64,000 nucleotides of DNA from contig NZ_JPVZ01000007.1 in assembly GCF_001662875.1 (NCBI RefSeq), positions 62,001 through 126,000 of the forward strand. Reading direction: 5' to 3'. A program made the translations under genes and the position numbers. The notes under the pieces were generated by a model. The model saw only the letters and a program-made list of their open reading frames with translations, ran no database searches and had not been told where the DNA came from. This stretch comes from Thalassospira tepidiphila MCCC 1A03514. Lineage in GTDB: Bacteria; Pseudomonadota; Alphaproteobacteria; Rhodospirillales; Thalassospiraceae. This document shows positions 32,742-41,495 of this stretch, piece by piece. How positions within the stretch are numbered: the stretch's first letter is position 1; every line of letters starts with the position of its first letter.

Positions 32742-32941
32742 GGGGATCTCCCATTGGCAACCTTACAGATACGCGGCAATGCCGTCGCGTATCGACACCA
32801 GTCTGTGAACCGGGATGTCCCGGAAGTCGCCGGCTTTACCGGCTGGCATGGGATGATGATCGGATAGAACCACGTCCGTCAGATACAGTTGTGGCGTAAA
32901 ACCGCCAACAAGGCCCTGAAAGACAGTGCTTGGAAATCCGG
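32742..32941. other. Intergenic region upstream of the Crp/Fnr gene
   Basis: This 200-bp stretch lies between the Crp/Fnr start and the DUF2946-like stop and holds the GGAG site of the Crp/Fnr gene. A minus-strand frame ending at 32763 is open for about 80 codons but has no start codon except one near its end, so it is not called as a gene. Confidence 0.3.
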
Positions 32942-33445
32942 TCAGATGGCGACCGGCGGTGCGCGCGGGGATGCGGCAATCGGGCAGAAATCGTGCAGAC
33001 GTGCCGTAATGTGAAGGGCCGTGACCTTATTAGACAGCCGGATCCGATGGATCAACGGTAATTCAGGTTCAACCGGCATGCCGACCACGTGGTTGCCAAG
33101 GCCGCAACTGGCGCACTGGAAGCCATCAAAGGCGTCGGAACTGTGCGGATTGGCAGTGCGATCTGCGGCAAGGTCGGCTGGAACCGAAATGGTTTTGATG
33201 CCATTTGCGGTACAGATAATCAGCGGGACATAGGTCTGGGAAACTTCCGTGTTCGACGTCGGCACTGTTTCAAGGGCGACAGGCGCGTGCATGAACCCGA
33301 AAAACAGCGCGTTGACCAGCAACAGCCACGCCACACAAAGTGACAGGGTGCGTCGTGCAACCAAGCTGTTGAGCGGTGTGAAATACACGGGTTTCCATCC
33401 AGATTGGATAAGGTCTGGAATTTGATAGACCCTTGAAACCCCCAT
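32942..33445 (-). CDS. DUF2946-like membrane-anchored protein, paralogue A (167 aa)
   Basis: A single membrane helix or signal (LSLCVAWLLLVNALFFGFMHAPVAL, about 34-58) is followed by an extracytoplasmic domain. That domain has IICTANGIKT, then DGFQCASCGLGNHVVGMPVEPELP with the CxxC pair, and ends with ALHITARLHDFCPIAASPRAPP. The Cys pattern and proline-rich tail fit DUF2946-type proteins often linked with metal or haem homeostasis. It is clearly related to the protein at 39632-40123. The start is uncertain: ATG at 33445, or GTG at 33388. It is followed by the Crp/Fnr gene after about 200 bp. Confidence 0.7.
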   Translation of the reverse strand: MGVSRVYQIPDLIQSGWKPVYFTPLNSLVARRTLSLCVAWLLLVNALFFGFMHAPVALETVPTSNTEVSQTYVPLIICTANGIKTISVPADLAADRTANPHSSDAFDGFQCASCGLGNHVVGMPVEPELPLIHRIRLSNKVTALHITARLHDFCPIAASPRAPPVAI

Positions 33446-33501
33446 GTCAAAGCATCGAATTGTGAACCAGTTATCAGTTTTTCTTTATAATCGTTCTGAT
33501 A

Positions 33502-33520
33502 TGCCGGGCCAGGCCCGGCA
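33502..33520. terminator. GC-rich hairpin, possible terminator
   Basis: TGCCGGGCC (33502-33510) and GGCCCGGCA (33512-33520) form a near-perfect dyad just past the EamA gene stop. Reading leftward, no long T-run follows, so terminator activity is uncertain. Confidence 0.4.
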
Positions 33521-33529
33521 CACCCTTGG

Positions 33530-34420
33530 CTACGCCGTTGCCTTGCGGGCCGATCTTGCCATGGAAATGCGCAACATAACCACACCGGTTATCGCCACCG
33601 CGCCGCCGATCAGGGTCAGGATATCGGGCGTAATACCGTTTAGAGTCCATGCCAGCACAACGGCAATGGGTGGCACCAGATATAAAAAGTTTGCCGCCGA
33701 TGCCGGCCCGAAATGGCCGATTGCGATGCTCCAGGTGGCATAGCCAAGGGATGCGGAAACAAGACCAAGGAACAACACCGCCGAAATCACCGAAACCGAA
33801 GCCACACTGATTTGTGCCATCCCGTCGTGCAACCAGGGTGTTAGCCATAGCGCACCGGTGATCAGTGTCCAGCAGGTGCAGGTGGCCGGGCCATATCGCG
33901 CAATCACCCCACGCACCAGAACGAAATAGGTGGCTGACAGCATGGATGCCAGCAAGATCAACGAACTGCCATTGCCAAAACGCATCGGGCCGGGTTGACC
34001 AACGGCGATCAGGACAACGCCGGAAAAACTCACCGCTGTGGCAATCCAGGCACCAATCCCGAACCGGTCACGCAGAAACACTGTCGCGAGCATCGCCGTC
34101 CAGATCGGTAATGTATTGATGATAAAGCTTGCCGCGCCCGGTGATACCGTTTGCTGCCCGGTATTGAGCAACCAGTTATAGATGCTGATGCCAAGCGCAC
34201 CGCCCAATCCAAGCCGTGCAAGATCAACCAGCTTGGGCATTTCCGGGCGTTTGATCGCAAGCCAGATCACAGCCGGACAGGCCGCCAGTGTAAAGCGCAC
34301 AGCGGCAAGGGGCAGGGGATCAAGCCCCGAAAGCGCAACCCCGATCAACGGAAAGGCCGCCGCCCAGGACAGAACCGTAATCAGGGCACAGGCAAGGCCC
34401 AAAGTGGCTTGTGAGAACAT
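33530..34420 (-). CDS. EamA/DMT family transporter (296 aa)
   Basis: Ten hydrophobic helices are arranged as two EamA repeats (LACALITVLSWAAAFPLIGVALSGLDP at the first, SLILLASMLSATYFVLVRGVIARYGP at the second). This is the drug/metabolite transporter layout used for metabolite efflux. The ATG at 34420 is 6 bp from GAGGGGA; an ATG two codons upstream lies too close to that site. It diverges from a LysR gene, which probably controls it. Substrate unknown. Confidence 0.88.
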   Translation of the reverse strand: MFSQATLGLACALITVLSWAAAFPLIGVALSGLDPLPLAAVRFTLAACPAVIWLAIKRPEMPKLVDLARLGLGGALGISIYNWLLNTGQQTVSPGAASFIINTLPIWTAMLATVFLRDRFGIGAWIATAVSFSGVVLIAVGQPGPMRFGNGSSLILLASMLSATYFVLVRGVIARYGPATCTCWTLITGALWLTPWLHDGMAQISVASVSVISAVLFLGLVSASLGYATWSIAIGHFGPASAANFLYLVPPIAVVLAWTLNGITPDILTLIGGAVAITGVVMLRISMARSARKATA

Positions 34421-34516
34421 CAGCATTCCCCTCGTTCTATGCGAATGAATTTGTCTTCTGTCTTGCTGATAGCGCGATCATGAGTGTTGACATAGAACAT
34501 AGCTTGGGGATCAGAT

Positions 34517-35422
34517 GTGCATATGGTGCACAGCAATGACCTTTCCCTTCCGCCTCTTGCGCTTTTGCCCGCGGTGATGGCCGCGGCGCGCAACGGGTCC
34601 TTTTCGGCCGCCGCCAGTGAAATGGGTGTGACGCATAGCGTGATCAGCCGCCATGTTGCACAGGTCGAACAATGGCTTGGCTATGATTTGTTTGAACGCT
34701 ATGGCCGCGGGGTGCGCCCGACGCCTGATGGGCAACGGTTTTTGCGCGAAACACAGGCGGCGATTGATCTTTTGTCGCAAGGCGCGCAGCCCTGGCGGCA
34801 ACGCCGTGGACCGGATGTCATCAAAATAAGTTTGCTGCCATCTTATGCCCGGATCTGGTTCCTTAAGCTTGTGCCCGAGATCGAGCGTGATCTGAATGTG
34901 CGGCTTGAACTTGAAATTACCGAACGGCTGGCCGATTTCGATGGCGGGCAGACCGACATCGCCATTCGCTGTGGCAAGGGACAATGGCCGGGTACCAAAT
35001 CAAGCTTGCTGTTTGCCGATGATCTGGTGCCGCTGATTTCCCCCAAGCTCCTCGGCGGGCTCGAACCGCAAAGCCTTGATGCAGATGCAATTGCCAACCT
35101 TCCGCTTTTAAATGACAGCGACGCGACCGGGTGGCGGCATTGGTTGGCCGAACATGGGGTTAAGTATCGGCCCAAGCCATCTGATCGCCGCTTAGAGGAT
35201 TACAGTGTCGGGCTGTCTGCGGCGGATGCCGGGCTTGGTGTGATTTTGGCCCGCCTGCCGTTTGCGCGCACGGCAATTGGAAATCACGACCTGATCATGC
35301 TGCCTTTCGCACCGGTTCGAAGCCCGCTTGCGACGTTTTTGGTGCAGCCGGCCTATGACCAGCGCCCGGCTGTGCGTGCGGTGGCAGAGCGCCTGATCAC
35401 GGCGGCAAAGGCCTGTGATTAA
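34517..35422 (+). CDS. LysR family transcriptional regulator (301 aa)
   Basis: The winged helix covers about residues 12-70 (LALLPAVMAAARNGSFSAAASEMGVTHSVISRHVAQVEQWLGYDLFERYGRGVRPT), the GcvA-like group. The effector domain includes the TDIAIRCGKG segment. The GTG start at 34517 is chosen because GGGGA lies exactly 6 bp upstream, whereas the next ATG (34523) is 12 bp away. It diverges from the EamA transporter across a 96-bp gap and likely regulates it. Confidence 0.9.
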   Translation: MHMVHSNDLSLPPLALLPAVMAAARNGSFSAAASEMGVTHSVISRHVAQVEQWLGYDLFERYGRGVRPTPDGQRFLRETQAAIDLLSQGAQPWRQRRGPDVIKISLLPSYARIWFLKLVPEIERDLNVRLELEITERLADFDGGQTDIAIRCGKGQWPGTKSSLLFADDLVPLISPKLLGGLEPQSLDADAIANLPLLNDSDATGWRHWLAEHGVKYRPKPSDRRLEDYSVGLSAADAGLGVILARLPFARTAIGNHDLIMLPFAPVRSPLATFLVQPAYDQRPAVRAVAERLITAAKACD

Positions 35423-35532
35423 GATCAGCCCCTTGGGAACTTGTCCTATTCGACAGGCGTTAGATGGGCTATAATTTGCAGCAATTTCAGGTTGATATTG
35501 CCGCGATCCACAGCAGTCAGGAGCACCCTACC

Positions 35533-36111
35533 ATGACCTTGATCGTTAATGACGGAACGCCGGAAATGCGTGGCCTTTTGGAAAAGGGGCGCAAACGGTT
35601 GCGCAACGTCGGCGTGGTGATGCTGATCCTGGGCGTGCTGGCGGTGGCCTTTCCCTTTGTGACGACAATTGCCTTTAAAACCGTGATTGGCTGGCTGTTC
35701 CTATTTGGGGCGCTGGGGCATTTTTACGGGGCCTGGAATGCCGATACCCCGACACGGCGCAGCCTTGATGTTGTTCAGGGGATTGTCTTTGCCCTGATTG
35801 GCGGCTGGCTGGCCTTCATGCCAGAGGGCGGCATTGTGACACTGACCGTGTTGCTGGCCATTGCCTTTTTGCTGCACGGGATTTTTGAAACCCTGATGGC
35901 GCTGTGGCTCAAACAGTTTCCGGGCTGGAAATGGATGCTGGTTTCTGGCGGGATTTCGGTTCTGGCCGGTGTCCTGATCTTTGCCGAACTGCCAAGCTCT
36001 GCCACCTGGGCGATTGGTTTGTTGATTGGCATCAATTTGTTGTCGTCGGGTTTCAGCTATCTGATGGTATCAATGGCGATGGGCAAGGTTTCGCAGGCCC
36101 GAAAACCATAA
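35533..36111 (+). CDS. HdeD family membrane protein (192 aa)
   Basis: Six hydrophobic helices in three pairs (VVMLILGVLAVAFPFVTTIAFKTVIGWLFLFGALGHFYGAW, then GIVFALIGGWLAFMP, then WMLVSGGISVLAGVLIFAELP) give the HdeD/DUF308 repeat pattern. HdeD is linked to acid resistance at high cell density in Escherichia coli; the role here is inferred. The ATG at 35533 follows AGGAG with 9-bp spacing; an upstream in-frame ATG at 35464 is unlikely. It is followed after 18 bp by the P-type ATPase gene, so the two may form an operon. Confidence 0.85.
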   Translation: MTLIVNDGTPEMRGLLEKGRKRLRNVGVVMLILGVLAVAFPFVTTIAFKTVIGWLFLFGALGHFYGAWNADTPTRRSLDVVQGIVFALIGGWLAFMPEGGIVTLTVLLAIAFLLHGIFETLMALWLKQFPGWKWMLVSGGISVLAGVLIFAELPSSATWAIGLLIGINLLSSGFSYLMVSMAMGKVSQARKP

Positions 36112-36129
36112 ACACATAAGGGGTAAGGC

Positions 36130-38055
36130 ATGGCAAACACGCCACCAGTTGGTGTTCTTGAAAGGTGTGATGATGCCTTGTCCGCCCCGGGCCTTAACCG
36201 CGCCATTCTGATCATTACCCTGCTTGCCATGGCGGGGCATTTTATCCTGATGTTTCCCGGGGTGTTTGGTCTGCCCGAGAGGATGCTGGGCCAACGCACC
36301 GCAGACCTGCCGCTTTTGGTTTTGTTTGTGGTGGGTGGCATCCCCATTTTGGCGCAGCTTGCGATCAAGCTTCTGCGGCGTGAAATGGGCGCTGATTTTC
36401 TGGCCGCCATTGCCTTTGTCACCGGTGTGGTGCTGGCGGAATATCTTGCCGCCAGCCTGATCATTTTGATGCTGACCGGCGGGCAGGTTCTTGAAGGCTT
36501 TGCCATGCGCAAGGCGTCGTCGGCCCTGAATGCCCTGGCCAAGCGCATGCCAAGTGTCGCGCATCGCAAATCCGATGATGGCGAAATTACTGATATCGCG
36601 ATTGATGAGATCGACATTGGCGATCTGATCGCGGTCTTTCCGCATGAAACTGCGCCCGCCGATGGCATCGTTGTTGATGGCCATGGCAGCATGGATGAAA
36701 GCTACCTGACCGGGGAGCCCTATGTGGTTGCCAAGGCACCGGGCACCAATGTGCTGTCGGGCGCGATCAATGGCGAGGCCGTCCTGATCATCCGGGCGGA
36801 AAAGCGCGCGCGGGATTCCCGCTATGCCCAGATCATGGATGTCATGGCCGAGGCCGAACAAAAACGCCCGCGCATTCGCCGTCTTGGTGACCAGATCGGC
36901 GCTTGGTTTGCCCCGGCGGCCCTGTTGTTCGCGATCTTGGTCGGGTATCTGAGTGACGACTCATCGCGCTTTCTGGCGGTGCTGGTGGTGGCGACACCCT
37001 GTCCGCTTTTGATTGCCATTCCGATCACGGTGATGAGTGCGATTTCAATCGCCGCCCGGCGCGGTATTGTCATCCGCGACCCCACGGTTCTGGAACGCTT
37101 GCCAACTTGCCAAACGGCGATTTTCGATAAGACCGGCACGCTGACTTATGGTCGACCGGAACTGGTGGAAGTTTTGGCCGGGCCCAGCATGGATGGCAAC
37201 CTTGTTTTGCGACTGGCGGCCAGCCTTGAACGTTATTCCAAACATCCGCTGGCCTCGGCGGTTTTGAATGCGGCACGGGATCGCAAACTGCCGCTTGATG
37301 AGGTTAATCATGCCTCGGAAAAGCCGGGGCAGGGCTTAAGCGGGCAGGTGGATGGCCATGAAGTTGCCGTGACCCACCGCAACAAACTGATGAAATCCGA
37401 TCCCGATATCGCGGGGCTCCTACCCGATACCGCCGCCGGGCTTGAATGCGTGGTGCTGGTCGATGGCAAATATGGCGCGACCTTCCGCTTCCGCGATACC
37501 CCGCGTGCAGAGGGCGAAAGCTTTGTCGGTCATCTGGGCGATATCCATCATTTCAAAAAGGTGATGCTGCTATCGGGCGACCGCGAAAGCGAGGTCAGCT
37601 ACCTTTCCGAATTGCTGGGTATTTCCGAAAGTCTGGCATCGCAAAGCCCGGAACAGAAAGTCGCGATCGTCCGCGCAGAAACTGCCAAGGCCCCGACATT
37701 GTTCATGGGCGATGGCATCAACGATGCGCCAGCACTCGCGGTTGCCACCGTCGGCATTGCCTTTGGCAAGGAAAGTGCGGTGACCGCCGATGCCGCAGGT
37801 GCCGTGATCCCCGAAGCATCCCTTGTCACTGTTGACGAGCTGCTTCACATCAGCATGGCGATGCGCCGCATCCTTTTGCAAAGCGTGATCGGCGGCATGG
37901 TGCTTTCCATCGTCGCCATGGGCTTTGCCGCCGCAGGCTATATCGCCCCGGTCGCGGGCGCGCTGTTGCAGGAAGGGATTGATGTGATTGCGATCCTTAA
38001 TGCGCTCCGGTTGGCCCTGCGTCACGATATCGATGCGGATATTGTCGAGGACTAG
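36130..38055 (+). CDS. P1B-type heavy-metal-translocating ATPase with a TPC metal-site motif (641 aa)
   Basis: All P-type ATPase motifs are present: the actuator YLTGEP, the membrane TPCPLL motif (TPC at 289-291), the phosphorylation site DKTGT (Asp333), the P1B-specific HP dipeptide (YSKHPLAS) and the hinge GDGINDAP. Around six to eight membrane helices are seen. The usual N-terminal Cys-containing metal-binding domain is absent. The CPC motif of copper/zinc pumps is replaced by TPC, marking a less-studied subgroup with uncertain metal specificity. It exports a metal ion with ATP. It follows the HdeD gene after 18 bp. Confidence 0.9.
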   Translation: MANTPPVGVLERCDDALSAPGLNRAILIITLLAMAGHFILMFPGVFGLPERMLGQRTADLPLLVLFVVGGIPILAQLAIKLLRREMGADFLAAIAFVTGVVLAEYLAASLIILMLTGGQVLEGFAMRKASSALNALAKRMPSVAHRKSDDGEITDIAIDEIDIGDLIAVFPHETAPADGIVVDGHGSMDESYLTGEPYVVAKAPGTNVLSGAINGEAVLIIRAEKRARDSRYAQIMDVMAEAEQKRPRIRRLGDQIGAWFAPAALLFAILVGYLSDDSSRFLAVLVVATPCPLLIAIPITVMSAISIAARRGIVIRDPTVLERLPTCQTAIFDKTGTLTYGRPELVEVLAGPSMDGNLVLRLAASLERYSKHPLASAVLNAARDRKLPLDEVNHASEKPGQGLSGQVDGHEVAVTHRNKLMKSDPDIAGLLPDTAAGLECVVLVDGKYGATFRFRDTPRAEGESFVGHLGDIHHFKKVMLLSGDRESEVSYLSELLGISESLASQSPEQKVAIVRAETAKAPTLFMGDGINDAPALAVATVGIAFGKESAVTADAAGAVIPEASLVTVDELLHISMAMRRILLQSVIGGMVLSIVAMGFAAAGYIAPVAGALLQEGIDVIAILNALRLALRHDIDADIVED

Positions 38056-38066
38056 AACGTTGGAAA

Positions 38067-38097
38067 GTCGCGGCCCGAACGTAATCCGGACCGCGAC
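38067..38097. terminator. Imperfect hairpin between convergent genes, possible terminator
   Basis: GTCGCGGCCCG (38067-38077) pairs with CGGACCGCGAC (38087-38097) with one mismatch. No T-run follows on either strand, so it may be a weak or Rho-assisted terminator for the ATPase and PepSY genes. Confidence 0.4.
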
Positions 38098-38110
38098 GAG
38101 GTAGCGGGGT

Positions 38111-39487
38111 TTATGCCGTGCGTAATTTGCGCTGCGGGCGGGCGACCAGCAGGTAATCCAGAAGCCAGATCGCGATCATCGATGCACCAACGGTCGGATA
38201 GATGATTCCGCCAATGGCAAGGATGGCGGTGACCATTTTGAGCTTGCTTGTGTCACGCGGCATCGGCGGAACGCCAAGGGCACCGGCTGGGCGCCGTTTC
38301 CACCACATCACGCCAGCCGATACCGACATGAAAATGATCAGGGCACAGATCACCAGAAGGATGATCTGATTGGCGATGCCAAATTCCTGACCCATGTGAA
38401 CATTGATGCCAAATTCCATGACCTTGCCAAACGGCCCGTAATCGGCAACGCCCATATCGATCAGGGGCCGTCCGGAATACTGATCCAAGTGAATGACCCG
38501 TTGAAGCGACAAGTCATCGGGATAGATCGATGCAGAATAAACCCCGGTCTCAGTGCGCGGCAGGGCAACCGCGTAGCCCGGTGTAATGCCCATTTCCTCA
38601 AACTTTGCGACGGCCTGATCAATACCGATGGGGTTCGGCGTTGTCACCGGATCACTGCCACCATCAACCGATTGCGGCAGCGGGATGTTTTCATTGGTCC
38701 AACTTACGTCGCCAAATGCATCGATCATCGGAATGGTCGACAGCGGCACCTCGACCCGAACGCCGGACGGATATCCATTGGGCGTGCCATTGGCAAACTG
38801 GTTGGCATATTTGCCCCAGAATACCGACCAGAACATGCCGGTCGCTGCCATGAAGATAATGAAAACACCAATGAAGATGCCGGTGACGGCATGGGCATCA
38901 CGCCACCAGATGCGGCGTTTGGGTGTTTCACGCAGGCTGACAACCCCGCCTTTCTGATTGCCGCGCGGCCACCACAAATACATCCCGGTCAGAACAAGCA
39001 GGATCGCCCAGCCCGAGGCAATTTCAATGATGTAATTCGGGATGGTGCCAAATTCGGCAAGGCTGTGAATACGTCGAACCACCCACATGATCGTGGTGCG
39101 ATCAGGCATATGGCCCAGCACGTCACCAGTATAAGGATTAACGTAAACCGCCTCGCGCCCGCCGGCCTCAGTGGCAATGACGATTTCACTGCTGCGATCC
39201 GGACTTGCCGGGGGCGTGACCTTGGCGGCACTGCCCGGAACGGCATGCAGGGCCGCGTCAATCTGTTGGCTTATCGGCAGGGGCGCTTGGCCCGATGCCT
39301 CAACAAATTTTAGGTCGGCGTGATACCAGTCATCGATTTCATCGCGATAGATGTAAGCCGCCCCTGTGATAGCCATCAGGATCATGAAGGGCAGGATCAG
39401 AAGACCGGCATAAAAATGCCAGCGCCAGACAGCGCGATACAGGCTTGTATTCCCCTGTGATGCCGGGGATTTGGAAGTTTCAGTCAT
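38111..39487 (-). CDS. PepSY-associated transmembrane protein (458 aa)
   Basis: The layout is that of the PepSY_TM family. There is one N-terminal helix (WRWHFYAGLLILPFMILMAITGAAYIYRDEI, about 20-50) and PepSY-like periplasmic domains (VYVNPYTGDVLGHM). Further helices follow (WAILLVLTGMYLWWP, WWRDAHAVTGIFIGVFIIFMAATGMFWSVFWGKY), with RIHSLAEFG and INVHMGQEFG histidines that may bind haem. Homologues often accompany TonB receptors as ferric-siderophore reductases. The start is the ATG at 39487. A DUF2946-like gene lies upstream on the same strand. Confidence 0.88.
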   Translation of the reverse strand: MTETSKSPASQGNTSLYRAVWRWHFYAGLLILPFMILMAITGAAYIYRDEIDDWYHADLKFVEASGQAPLPISQQIDAALHAVPGSAAKVTPPASPDRSSEIVIATEAGGREAVYVNPYTGDVLGHMPDRTTIMWVVRRIHSLAEFGTIPNYIIEIASGWAILLVLTGMYLWWPRGNQKGGVVSLRETPKRRIWWRDAHAVTGIFIGVFIIFMAATGMFWSVFWGKYANQFANGTPNGYPSGVRVEVPLSTIPMIDAFGDVSWTNENIPLPQSVDGGSDPVTTPNPIGIDQAVAKFEEMGITPGYAVALPRTETGVYSASIYPDDLSLQRVIHLDQYSGRPLIDMGVADYGPFGKVMEFGINVHMGQEFGIANQIILLVICALIIFMSVSAGVMWWKRRPAGALGVPPMPRDTSKLKMVTAILAIGGIIYPTVGASMIAIWLLDYLLVARPQRKLRTA

Positions 39488-39631
39488 GTTTCTTGTCCAT
39501 GCATGTGCGCAAGGCGTGCGACGGTGTGTTGGCACGACAAGGGCACAAGTAATTTAGGGAAAAAGCAGACCTGAACGCGCAATTATCCTGTCATGGAACT
39601 TGCGGGTTTTCAGGCGTGCTAAGGCAAATGG

Positions 39632-40123
39632 TCAAGAAACAGCAGGCGGGGCGCGCGGCGATGGCGCAATCGCGCAAAAGACATGCTTGCGCGCGGTAAT
39701 GTGAAGGGCAGCAACTGCGTTGCTAAGTTGGATTGCTTCAAGTTCGGGAAGTTCCGGCGTGACCGGCATGCCAAAAGCATAATTACCCAAACCGCACAAC
39801 GCACATTCAAAGCCATCCGGCGCGTCTGCATTCTGGCCCGGTTCATCGGGCAGCCCATCGGCGCGGACCAGAACGGTTTTGAAAGTGGATCCGGTGCAAA
39901 TGACAATCGGAATGCGCACCACCCCATCCATTACAGAGGCCAGCGATGCCCCGTTGGCCTTTGCCATCGGAACATGCATGAAGCCAAACATGATGGTATT
40001 GGCAAGGAAAAACACAGCCACCAGTGCCGAAAGGCCCTGTCTGAACATCAGACTGATCTGGTGTTTGCGCTGCACGTGTTGCGATCCATCAAGCTTTGTC
40101 TGGATCGTGTTTAGGCCCTTCAC
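39632..40123 (-). CDS. DUF2946-like membrane-anchored protein, paralogue B (163 aa)
   Basis: It shares the plan of paralogue A: a membrane helix (ALVAVFFLANTIMFGFMHVPMA, about 33-54), IVICTGSTFKT, DGFECALCGLGNYAFGMPVTPELP with the CxxC pair, and a closing ALHITARKHVFCAIAPSPRAPPAVS. An extracytoplasmic metal- or haem-related role is suggested by the PepSY gene 144 bp downstream. The first codon is a GTG at 40123, 9 bp after the GT1 gene stop; an ATG at 40048 is an alternative and neither has a good ribosome-binding site. Confidence 0.7.
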   Translation of the reverse strand: MKGLNTIQTKLDGSQHVQRKHQISLMFRQGLSALVAVFFLANTIMFGFMHVPMAKANGASLASVMDGVVRIPIVICTGSTFKTVLVRADGLPDEPGQNADAPDGFECALCGLGNYAFGMPVTPELPELEAIQLSNAVAALHITARKHVFCAIAPSPRAPPAVS

Positions 40124-40132
40124 CGGGATGTG

Positions 40133-41452
40133 TCAAAGGCTTCCAGTTTTGGGAAGGTCAGATTGCCCAACCGCGCGCGTGATTTCGGCAATCGCATTGG
40201 TGATGCCGTCTTCAGCCGCGATCTTGCTTGCAAGGCGTTCGGCGTTGTTGCGATAGGACGGCGTTTCAAGGACCGTTTTGATTTGCCGGGCCAGCACCCC
40301 GGCATCAAGTTTTGCAGGCTTGATCGGGCGTGGCGCAACGCCAAGCCTGTGCAGGCATTTTGCCCAGAAAGGTTGATCGCCGAAAAACGGAATGATGACG
40401 GATGGGCGACCGGCGCGCATGGCGGCCGCACAGGTGCCAGCCCCGCCATGATGAATGACGATATCGACGTTTGGGAACAGCCAGTCATGGGGAACCTCGC
40501 GCACTGCAAGGATGTTGGATGGCCAGTCAATGTCACCCATGCCGCCCCAGCCAGTTGCGATGATAGCGCTAACATCGGCCTGCGACACTGCCTTTGCAAT
40601 CATTTCTGCCATCGCGGTCGGATCATTGCCGGGCATTGACCCGAACCCGATATAGATCAGGTTTTTGTGGCTTTCGACAAAGTTTTGTACTGCCGGGTCG
40701 GGCGGGTTTGTTTGCGCGCTCCCGTGCAGAAACCAGTATCCGGTGACAGTTGCATGTTCCGGCCAATCTTTGGGGCGACTGATCACAGCATTGCTAAAGG
40801 CGTGGATGATGGGCAGCGTGCCGGAGTTACAAGATTGAAGGATGTCCAAGCCCTTGGCATTGATCCCGTTTTGACGTCGCGCTGCCCATCTGTGAACTTG
40901 GCGACGCAGCGTTGCGTTCAACAGCCTATAGATCAGCTTGCCGGTCACGCGGTTATACCAGCGAGCCATGGCACCTCTAAGCCCAAGATCGGGAACGCCC
41001 ATATGCGGATAGTCGCCGGTCGGGAGGAAGGACGGGATCAGTTGCGCCATCATAACCGGGATGCCGAAGTGCCTGCCAATCGGTAGCGCACCAAAGGTTT
41101 TCGGATGAAAAACGATGACGTCGGGCTTGGCCTGATCAATGGCGCGGAAGATGTCATCAAGCAGTGGGTCCTGAAGGCTGCGCGCCTTTTTGCCGATGGC
41201 AAGTAACGATCTCAGTTTTTGAAACGCCGATGCCTTCGGATCAGACGCGTGGGCAAATTGCGGATCATCCATAAGCGCAATCAGCGCATCGGTCAGGGGG
41301 GTGAATTCAAGATCATGATCGGTGATAAAACCGGCAAAGCGTTCCGGCGCGGCCACGGTGACCCGGTGCCCCTTTTGGATGAGCCCACGGCCAAGCGCGA
41401 CAAAGGGCTGCACATCACCGCGCGTCCCATAGGTCATCAGCATGACATGCAT
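40133..41452 (-). CDS. Family 1 glycosyltransferase, UDP-glucose:sterol/macrolide type (439 aa)
   Basis: It begins MHVMLMTYGTRGDVQPFVALGRGLIQKGHRVTVAAPERFAGF, the classic N-terminus of GT1 enzymes related to sterol 3-beta-glucosyltransferase. The donor-binding motif is HHGGAGTCAAAMRAGRPSVIIPFFGDQPFWA (about 354-384), in which HHGGAGT and the Asp-Gln pair contact the nucleotide sugar. In bacteria such enzymes glycosylate lipids, carotenoids or small molecules. AAGGA lies 6 bp upstream of the ATG. Followed 9 bp later by the DUF2946-like gene. Confidence 0.87.
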   Translation of the reverse strand: MHVMLMTYGTRGDVQPFVALGRGLIQKGHRVTVAAPERFAGFITDHDLEFTPLTDALIALMDDPQFAHASDPKASAFQKLRSLLAIGKKARSLQDPLLDDIFRAIDQAKPDVIVFHPKTFGALPIGRHFGIPVMMAQLIPSFLPTGDYPHMGVPDLGLRGAMARWYNRVTGKLIYRLLNATLRRQVHRWAARRQNGINAKGLDILQSCNSGTLPIIHAFSNAVISRPKDWPEHATVTGYWFLHGSAQTNPPDPAVQNFVESHKNLIYIGFGSMPGNDPTAMAEMIAKAVSQADVSAIIATGWGGMGDIDWPSNILAVREVPHDWLFPNVDIVIHHGGAGTCAAAMRAGRPSVIIPFFGDQPFWAKCLHRLGVAPRPIKPAKLDAGVLARQIKTVLETPSYRNNAERLASKIAAEDGITNAIAEITRAVGQSDLPKTGSL

Positions 41453-41495
41453 GATGCGTCCTTTCCGCCGTCACAATTGAGGCCAAAGAAACCGA

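Noticed and set aside
32763..33013. Minus-strand open frame of about 80 codons ending at 32763
   Set aside because: No start codon with a ribosome-binding site is present; it overlaps the DUF2946-like gene in another frame and its codon use is unlike neighbouring genes.
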